Assembly: GCA_963772445.1 (NCBI GenBank)
Contig: CAVYXK010000015.1
Coordinates: 310,001 to 374,000 of the forward strand
Length of the DNA: 64,000 bases
Source of the DNA: CAVYXK01 sp963772445
Lineage (GTDB): Bacteria; Pseudomonadota; Alphaproteobacteria; Acetobacterales; Acetobacteraceae
Reading direction: 5' to 3'
Shown: positions 45,548 through 53,654 of the stretch, one piece after another
Position numbering within the stretch: position 1 is the stretch's first letter
How the letters are laid out: every line of letters starts with the position of its first letter
Translations under genes and position numbers: made by a program
The notes under the pieces: generated by a model
Seen by the model: the letters and a program-made list of their open reading frames with translations, nothing else
The model's database searches: none
Told to the model about the DNA's origin: nothing

Positions 45548-46577
45548 GCACCAGCCTCACCAGCTCGGCAACATGCTGCGGCGGCGTTTGCGGCACGATG
45601 CCATGGCCAAGATTGAAGACGAACGGGGTGCCCCGCATCGCGGATAACAAGCTGCGGACCTCCTCGGCCAGCGCGGCGCCGCCGGCGACAAGCGCCATCG
45701 GATCGAGATTGCCTTGCAGTGCCACTGACCGCGGCACTGCGGCGCGAACCACCGCCGGATCCATCGCGGTATCCATGGCGACTGCACCGACTTCCGTAAC
45801 GGCCGCGTACTCACCGATCAGGTGACCTGCCAGCCGGGGAAAACCGATCACCGGAATGCCTGGGTAACGCTGCTTCAGTCGCCGCACGATCGCCTGCATC
45901 GGCCGTATCACGTGCCGGTGGAACTGCAAGGGCGAAAGCAGGCCTGCCCAGGTATCGAACAACATGATGACTTCTGCACCGGCCTCGATCTGGGCCTCAA
46001 GGTAGCTCGCTGTCGCGTCCGCGAGCCGGTCTATCAATTGCGCGAAGAGATCTGGATCGCGATGGGCCATCGTCCGCGTGGCGGCGAAATCCTTCGACCC
46101 GCCGCCTTCCACCATGTAGCATGCGACAGTGAATGGCCCGCCGGCGAACCCGATCAGCGCGGTTTCCGGCCACTCGGCGGCAAGGCGTTCCGCGACGCGC
46201 CGGACCGTTTCCAGGATCGGCGCGATCGCCGCTGGAAGACGGGTTCGATCGAGCGCCTCCACCGCCGCCCCTTCCCGCAGGGGGGGCAGAGTTGGCCCTT
46301 CTTTCTCCCTGAAGGCGACCTGGTATCCGAGCGCCCAGGGCACCATGAGGATGTCGCTGAACAGAATCGCCCCATCGAGGCCAAAGCGACGCACCGGCTG
46401 CAAGGTCACCTCGGCAGCCAAGGAAGGTGTCGTGCAGAGCGCGATAAAGTCAGGCGTCTGCGCGCGGATGGAACGGTATTCCGGCAGGTAGCGTCCGGCT
46501 TGGCGCATCAGCCAGATTGGTGGTGGCCATACCGCTTCGCCGCGCAGTACGCGCAGCAGAGCCTTGTGGGTTTCCAT
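45537..46577 (-). CDS. hemE: uroporphyrinogen decarboxylase
   Basis: 346 residues from ATG 46577. The N-terminal signature PPIWLMRQAGRYLPEYRSIR, then SDILMVPWALGYQVAFREKE, GFAGGPFTVACYMVEGGGSK, AGAEVIMLFDTWAGLLSPLQ, VIGFPRLAGHLIGEYAAVTE and VALQGNLDPMALVAGG, ending in FVFNLGHGIVPQTPPQHVAE. It decarboxylates uroporphyrinogen III to coproporphyrinogen III. Intact. It begins the minus-strand hemE-hemH-HAD-hemJ-(rho) cluster and borders the proposed origin of replication, as in Caulobacter where oriC lies next to hemE. Confidence 0.97.
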   Translation of the reverse strand: METHKALLRVLRGEAVWPPPIWLMRQAGRYLPEYRSIRAQTPDFIALCTTPSLAAEVTLQPVRRFGLDGAILFSDILMVPWALGYQVAFREKEGPTLPPLREGAAVEALDRTRLPAAIAPILETVRRVAERLAAEWPETALIGFAGGPFTVACYMVEGGGSKDFAATRTMAHRDPDLFAQLIDRLADATASYLEAQIEAGAEVIMLFDTWAGLLSPLQFHRHVIRPMQAIVRRLKQRYPGIPVIGFPRLAGHLIGEYAAVTEVGAVAMDTAMDPAVVRAAVPRSVALQGNLDPMALVAGGAALAEEVRSLLSAMRGTPFVFNLGHGIVPQTPPQHVAELVRLVRAA

Positions 46578-46876
46578 AGGTCCCCGCTTAACAGATCAAG
46601 GAATAAAGGAAAGATAGGGGGTAGGAGTTGATGGACCTGTGGATTTTGGGGTACCCGGCTGCGCCGAGACACTCCATCCAGTAGTCCACAGCAGGTATGC
46701 GAAGCAAGTCGCTGGAGTTGGCTGATCCTTCCGGGTTGTCCGCACTAGCCCGTCGAGGTGCCGCTATTCGCCCCCAGGAGGTGCACATCTTCGACATTGT
46801 CCACCCTCTTCCAACAGAGCCTCAGAGGGCTGTAACCGCTCGACGGATTATCCCCATAATCCTCGGCGGACGCGTA
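46578..46876. other. candidate chromosomal origin of replication (oriC)
   Basis: A 299-base non-coding stretch upstream of hemE. It holds at least five degenerate DnaA boxes: TGTGGATTT (46638), TAGTCCACA (46682), TTGTCCGCA (46736), TTGTCCACC (46797) and TTATCCCCA (46848; 8 of 9 to TTATCCACA). AT-rich stretches lie at 46591-46615 (AACAGATCAAGGAATAAAGG) and 46871-46880. Context supports it: hemE on one side (as in Caulobacter), rho and parAB-parS within 15 kb. A 69-codon frame inside it is probably not a gene. Confidence 0.6.
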
Positions 46877-47165
46877 TTATGGGCCGTCCTCATGCAGGAA
46901 ATCGTGCACAATCAACGCCAGCTCATCGGTCGAGGTCAGCACACCTAAATGCCCATCCTCGAAGATGTGTAGTCGCGCGTTTGGAATGAGGCGCGACATC
47001 AGCCATCCGTTCGCTACCGGGACGATCGGGTCGTCCGCTCCCGACAGAACCAATGTCTCTTGGCGGATGCACCATAGCCCGTGGATACTCGTCCAGCCCA
47101 TGAGGCCGAGCAGTTGCCCGTAATAGCCACGCGTGCCGCCAGGTTTCAGGGTCCGGTGGAGTTGT
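46877..47165 (-). pseudogene. alpha/beta hydrolase, C-terminal fragment
   Basis: About 95 residues: GGTRGYYGQLLGLMGWTSIH, LWCIRQETLVLSGADDPIVP, LMSRLIPNARLHIFEDGHLG, TDELALIVHDFL. These are the last third of an alpha/beta hydrolase, including the catalytic Asp (GADDPIVP) and His (EDGHLG). The nucleophile half is missing; upstream sequence belongs to a CoA-ligase fragment, so a deletion fused two genes. Confidence 0.75.
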
Positions 47166-47179
47166 ACGACAAGATCCGG

Positions 47180-47394
47180 ATTGCTGCGCGGCCTCCCGCC
47201 GTACAGATAATGCCCGCGAGGGCACCCGCCAGGCGGCCGATGCGCTGGTGCAAGGTCAGGTAGTCGTAGCGCAGGCGATCGGCATAGACGATCTCTTGAT
47301 CCGGCGCATTCCGAAGCGTCGCGTGCAGGAGCGTCTTGATCAGCAGCGGATAAGCGTAGGCGGAGTGTGTTGTCTCGGTCGTGTCGTTCGACAT
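47180..47394 (-). pseudogene. long-chain acyl-CoA synthetase, N-terminal fragment
   Basis: ATG 47394, preceded by GGAGG, begins MSNDTTETTHSAYAYPLLIK, then LLHATLRNAPDQEIVYADRL, RYDYLTLHQRIGRLAGALAG, the N-terminal domain of AMP-forming fatty-acid CoA ligases. The frame breaks off after about 72 residues without the AMP-binding motifs. It lies 32 bases after the acyl-CoA dehydrogenase on the same strand, a sensible original operon partner for fatty-acid oxidation. Confidence 0.75.
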
Positions 47395-47426
47395 GGTTGC
47401 CTCCCGGTTCATTGCCTTTACGGCGT

Positions 47427-49196
<1,770 letters not shown>

Positions 49197-49715
49197 TGGA
49201 TGTCCTCACCTGCGTTCATCGGGCTTCCGGACGCCGGCCTCGTCCAGTGGCTAGCTCATCGCCGCCGGCGTCCGGAACCCTTCACCAAACCTGTCACTCT
49301 GAATCGAATCATCGCGACCCGGAAGCGGACATACGTAAGCTGTTGCGCTTTACGATTGGCATAGCTGCAACCCCGGCGCCCGCCGTATCCGAAAGGGAAC
49401 GAACGGCTTGTGAATCAGCTCCGAAGCCGCAGACCCTCACATCGGCTCGCCGCGATCGCAGTGAGCAACCGAGATCCCTCATACCTGACGTTCATCCGAC
49501 TCGGAAGGGCGGAGCCAATCTTTATGGCGGCATCCCGAAGCCAGCCGCAGGGCGTCGATCGCCTCGCGCCCGGCCTTGAGGATCCGGTCGATACGCCGCA
49601 CCCTTCTCTCCGCGGCCGCGGGGAAGGTAAAGGCAATTCACCTGGAACAATGGGTTTGAAACCGCACCGGCGACGCGCCTAAAGTTCGCGCGCCCAGAGG
49701 GGAGCGACGGCGGCA
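49197..49715. other. intergenic upstream of the three-gene operon
   Basis: 519 bases between divergent transcription units, so promoters for the acyl-CoA dehydrogenase (minus) and the 49716 operon (plus) must be here. TCTCCGCGGCCGCGGGGAAG near 49610 is a GC palindrome. No gene recognised. Confidence 0.4.
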
Positions 49716-50474
49716 ATGTCCGATATGATGGACGACTGGGTCATGCGCGTGTTGGGTGTGGATGTGCGCGCCGCGCGTGGCGGAGGCTTCACCCCCGAGA
49801 TTATCGCCTCGTTGACCAAGCGTCTCACCGCGCTCGGGGCGGACCTCCAGCGTCTCGGCATGCTGGCCGACCTGGGTGCCGATCTGAAGCGTGCTGCGGA
49901 AGCGGTGAAGGCGCGGAACCCCGCCGCGTTTGGACTGATCGACGTGCTGGAAACCCGGGTCGCCGAGACCGCTGCGCAGCGCCGCCGCGAGCAGGCGGAA
50001 GCCGAAATCAAGCGGGCCGCCGCTGGTAAGTCCGGTGTGGTCGGCTTCGCCAAGGTGCGGTTGAAATGGGACGCCGCGCGCAACGCGTTTTACATCGCCG
50101 GCGCCAACCTCGAGAGCGCGGCGCGGACGCTGCTGACCACGGCGGCCTTCGTCGCCGATCCGCGCAGCCGATCGCCAAAACTGGAACCGAAGCTGAAGGC
50201 CATCGCCGAGAAGCTGCCGAACATCGAGAAGCTGAGCGATGCGCTGGACTTGGCGCTGGATCAGATCGGCACCGCTGAGAATAGCCTGAAGCCAGACGGC
50301 CAGAGCCGGGAGGGCCGGACCGCTGCGGCGGTGAAGGCGATCGACGACTACCTGGCCGAGCTGGCCAAGGAGCCGATGTTGAAGGCGCTGCAATCAGGCG
50401 AGGCGGGTGGACTGCCGATCGTCGATGCGATCGAGGCGGCGCTAACCGCGCTGCGCGCCGACCTGACCGGATGA
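49716..50474 (+). CDS. unknown helical protein, first gene of three-gene operon
   Basis: 252 residues from ATG 49716 (MSDMMDDWVMRVLGVDVRAA). Almost entirely helical, no cysteine, no signal peptide and no clear membrane segment. Recognisable pieces: LTKRLTALGADLQRLGMLAD, AETAAQRRREQAEAEIKRAA (coiled coil), GFAKVRLKWDAARNAFYIAG, KLKAIAEKLPNIEKLSDALD. I do not recognise any family. It is followed after 31 bases by the large gene at 50506 on the same strand, and the style (Ala/Leu/Lys-rich, DAL/EAL repeats) resembles that protein. Codon use is like the host. Function unknown; part of the candidate undescribed system. Confidence 0.8.
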   Translation: MSDMMDDWVMRVLGVDVRAARGGGFTPEIIASLTKRLTALGADLQRLGMLADLGADLKRAAEAVKARNPAAFGLIDVLETRVAETAAQRRREQAEAEIKRAAAGKSGVVGFAKVRLKWDAARNAFYIAGANLESAARTLLTTAAFVADPRSRSPKLEPKLKAIAEKLPNIEKLSDALDLALDQIGTAENSLKPDGQSREGRTAAAVKAIDDYLAELAKEPMLKALQSGEAGGLPIVDAIEAALTALRADLTG

Positions 50475-50505
50475 ACGGCGCGCGATTGCGCCAGGAGAGA
50501 CTGCT

Positions 50506-53310
50506 ATGAGCGGGTTCCTGTTCCCAGACGTGTTCTTCCCCTGGCTGGACGTGCCGCTGCAGCTGCCGGAGCCACGTCAGTTGACGGCGGAAGAATTAGC
50601 GGCGCACCGCCGGGACGAGGCGCGCGACAGGGCGGCCAAGGCGGCGAAGCAGGACGAGGGGCTGCACAAGCAGAAACTGGTCCAGGTCAAGGCGCAGGTT
50701 GAATACGAGGCGCGGCGAGACCGGCTGGACGACGCGGTTCGCGAATTGTGGCAGGCCAAACCGCTTACCGACAAGCTGGTCGAGAGCCTGAAGACGGCCA
50801 GGGGCAATGCCGTGCGCATCCTGGCCAGTGCGGACCCGATGAAGGGCCCCGATTACGCCGCGGCACTCGCGGCGCTGGAGAAGGTCAAGATCGCCGACAC
50901 TCTCGAGGCAGGGCGGAAACTGATCGCAGAGACCGACGGCAAGGCGGCCACCACCTACCCGGCATGCAGCCGCGAAGCGAAACTCGTCACGGATCGGCTC
51001 GATGCGTCCGACAGCCTGCTGGCGCAGGAAGCGGCCGACGCATTTCGGGCCAGGTTGGCGGAGCAGACCAATCGACTACGCACGCCGCGGTTCGACCGCA
51101 CCGTCGACGCCGAGGTGCAGGACAAGCTGGATGAGCTACTGTCCGAGGTGACCGGCACCGAGCAGGTCGCCGCCGTCAACAAGATCAACGTGGATCAGGA
51201 GAAGGCCGCCGCAACTCAGCGGTTGGCCCGCCTGCAGCCGATGCTGACCGACACGCAACACGCCCTGCTGGCGCGCCAGCTCGGAGGACTGGATGCGCTG
51301 CAGGCCGACCGGGATTTCGTTGCGGCGCTAGAACTCCTCGGCGCATTCGATGCCTCCGCCAACAAGGCCGAGGCCGACGCCTCGCCGGGCAAGGACCAGT
51401 GGGACCGGACCAAGACGAATATCCCGACGCTGTTGCAGACCGCGCGCCAGCAACTCGCGAGCCCTTCGCCGGCGGTGAAGCAGCAGGCGCAAGCTGCCAT
51501 CGATGCGCTGCAGGCGATGGCGGCGGAAACGCCGGGCAAGACAATCACCTACGCAGTCGCGGTGGCACGGCTGGAAGAAAGCCGGCGCCTGGTCGGCGGC
51601 CTGGACGCCGAGAGCAAGAAATTCAACCAATTCATTGGCGAACGCGACAAGGCGGCGGTCGCCGTAGCAGAGGCGGCAAACTCAGTGACATCGTCGCTGG
51701 AGGCGCTCGATCGCATCGTCGAGGTGATCGATCCTGCCGACAATAAGGGCGCAGCCTCGGCCGATTTCCGTTTGCAGTTCGACGCGCAGACGAGTGAGTT
51801 CGAGGCGCGATCCAAGACTGCCTTCGACACGGCAGGCCTGGATGCCGAGGCCACCGTCGCGAAACTGACGTCGCTGGCCTCGACGATCCTGGAGACCTCG
51901 CGCAACTCCCAGGCCGTCAGCAAGCTGATAGGCGACCAGAAGCTGGCAGAGGCCCGAGCCCGCTACGAGGCGGCGCGCACCCCGGCCGCGGCCGGGGTCG
52001 AGCACGTCCGCGGCATGAGCACCGCGACCGCCGTCGAGCTGGCCGTCGAACTGGCGAGCATCGACGACAACGTGAGGGCGGCGACGCTGCCCGGCCAAAT
52101 CGATAAGCCGATCGCCGATGTGCGGGCGCTCGCGAAACGCGCCGAAGAGCGCGCCGACGCGTCGGCCAACGAGCTCGGCCAGAAGCAGACCAATCTGACG
52201 AAACAGGCCGACGAGATCACCACCAAGCTGGGCACGCTGGATGAGGCGGTGAAGGCGATCGGCAACGACAAGCGCCGGGCGGATTACGAGAAGTTGCACG
52301 CGGCGCTGACTGCGGCACTCGAGCAGCAGCGCGCGGTGATCGCGCTACTGCAACTCTCCCTGCTGGACGCCGCCGTGCCCGAGTTGGCGAAGCTGGACCG
52401 CGATGTCGACGAGGCGATCGCGGCGACAAAGGGCGCTGAGAGCTGGTTCGGTGGAGACACCGTCAATTTCAGCGACATCAAGGGCTATTTCGCCGACATG
52501 AAGAAGCGCCTCAATGAAACCGAGTTGCGCCGCTTCATGGGCACCAGCGTGTTCCAGAAGACGCAGGAGCTGGCCGAATTGGAGAAATCGCTCGGCTCCG
52601 ATCCGATCATGGATCTGCGGCGCAAGATCAGCGCACTGGGGCGCAGCATTACCGCTCTGGAAGATCAGGCGGCGGACGCTAGCAAGAACTATGACGCCTT
52701 CGTCAAGGAGGTCGATGCCATCAAGGCCAAGCTGAAGGGCGACATCTTCCAACAGACCCCGAAATACACCGAGTACCTGAAGGGCGAGCTGGACGGCACC
52801 CTGCCGCAGGCGGCGAGCGAGGGGGGCCTGGCGAATGCCCGGCAGGAAGCTCAGCGTCTGGACAAGCTGATCGACGACTACCTGAAGGACAAGGTGAAGG
52901 ACCAGCGCGGCGTGCCGGTGGCACTGGCCGACCGTGAAAAGGAAGCGGTTGCCGCCGACAGCGCCGAACAGGAAAGCGCTGCCAGGTGGGAAGGCAGCTA
53001 CAACGTGCTGAACGGCGAGCTGGGCCGCCTCACCGGCATCGACAAGGCCGAGTTGGGCAACCTGAAGAAGATGCTCAACGACGCCAACGCAGCGTTCCGC
53101 AAGGATGGCGTTTACGACGTGGCGATGGCGAAGCTGCGGGCGGTACGGGAGCGCATGGCCCTGCTGGTGGCCAATCCCCAGGGGCTGCAACTATCGGCGC
53201 GCAACCGGCTGCCCGAGGTAAATCAGAAATGGAAGGACAGCGTCACCGGCTTCAAGGAGGAGCTGAAGACACTCGGGGATAAGGTATCAGTACCTGGTCG
53301 GCACCAATGA
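50506..53310 (+). CDS. unknown large coiled-coil protein, second gene of three-gene operon
   Basis: 934 residues as read; AGGAGAG lies eight bases before ATG 50506. The start FLFPDVFFPWLDVPLQLPEP is hydrophobic and proline-rich. The rest is long amphipathic helices: RRDEARDRAAKAAKQDEG, DKLDELLSEVTGTEQVAAVN, KAEEx-type repeats such as RALAKRAEERADASANELGQ, EITTKLGTLDEAVKAIGNDK, and a late region ETELRRFMGTSVFQKTQELA. One cysteine only. No enzyme motif recognised. Near 53284 one extra G seems to have broken the frame: the next frame continues YQYLVGTNDLNAAGGKAVSD into the 92-residue piece at 53336. The true protein would be about 1035 aa. Confidence 0.82.
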   Translation: MSGFLFPDVFFPWLDVPLQLPEPRQLTAEELAAHRRDEARDRAAKAAKQDEGLHKQKLVQVKAQVEYEARRDRLDDAVRELWQAKPLTDKLVESLKTARGNAVRILASADPMKGPDYAAALAALEKVKIADTLEAGRKLIAETDGKAATTYPACSREAKLVTDRLDASDSLLAQEAADAFRARLAEQTNRLRTPRFDRTVDAEVQDKLDELLSEVTGTEQVAAVNKINVDQEKAAATQRLARLQPMLTDTQHALLARQLGGLDALQADRDFVAALELLGAFDASANKAEADASPGKDQWDRTKTNIPTLLQTARQQLASPSPAVKQQAQAAIDALQAMAAETPGKTITYAVAVARLEESRRLVGGLDAESKKFNQFIGERDKAAVAVAEAANSVTSSLEALDRIVEVIDPADNKGAASADFRLQFDAQTSEFEARSKTAFDTAGLDAEATVAKLTSLASTILETSRNSQAVSKLIGDQKLAEARARYEAARTPAAAGVEHVRGMSTATAVELAVELASIDDNVRAATLPGQIDKPIADVRALAKRAEERADASANELGQKQTNLTKQADEITTKLGTLDEAVKAIGNDKRRADYEKLHAALTAALEQQRAVIALLQLSLLDAAVPELAKLDRDVDEAIAATKGAESWFGGDTVNFSDIKGYFADMKKRLNETELRRFMGTSVFQKTQELAELEKSLGSDPIMDLRRKISALGRSITALEDQAADASKNYDAFVKEVDAIKAKLKGDIFQQTPKYTEYLKGELDGTLPQAASEGGLANARQEAQRLDKLIDDYLKDKVKDQRGVPVALADREKEAVAADSAEQESAARWEGSYNVLNGELGRLTGIDKAELGNLKKMLNDANAAFRKDGVYDVAMAKLRAVRERMALLVANPQGLQLSARNRLPEVNQKWKDSVTGFKEELKTLGDKVSVPGRHQ

Positions 53311-53335
53311 TCTAAATGCGGCGGGCGGCAAGGCG

Positions 53336-53614
53336 GTGTCGGATACGCTCGCCTCGGTGCGTGCGCTGTTCAGCGCAGCGGCCTTCGACAAGCCGATTGC
53401 GGGCATGACCAGCGCCAACGGCACCAAGGAAAACCGTGCCGCGGCGCGCGAATTGGCACTGCGCGACCTGCGCCGCTTCCGCGCTTACCTCAACGAGGAT
53501 TATCGGCTTCTAGAACTTGGCCGCAATCCGTGGGTGAAGAGCGCGAACGGCACGATCGCCGCGCTGAACGCGGCACTTGCCGACCTTGAGAACAACATGA
53601 TGGTGAGCCTGTAG
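53336..53614 (+). CDS. C-terminal part of the 50506 protein, out of frame
   Basis: 92 residues as read from a GTG at 53336, but the frame is open upstream to before 53282 (RYQYLVGTNDLNAAGGKAVS), overlapping the end of the preceding gene. The content, SDTLASVRALFSAAAFDKPI, AARELALRDLRRFRAYLNED, RLLELGRNPWVKSANGTIAA and LNAALADLENNMMVSL, is again helical. There is no ribosome site, and it fits as the end of the upstream protein after a single-base insertion. It could alternatively be a separate small gene. Confidence 0.65.
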   Translation: MSDTLASVRALFSAAAFDKPIAGMTSANGTKENRAAARELALRDLRRFRAYLNEDYRLLELGRNPWVKSANGTIAALNAALADLENNMMVSL

Positions 53615-53654
53615 CAGGACACCGGCCCACGGGACCGCAACCGGAGACGACGCA

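Noticed and set aside
46588..46797. 69-codon minus-strand frame inside the proposed oriC
   Set aside because: No similarity, overlaps DnaA-box cluster; likely chance.
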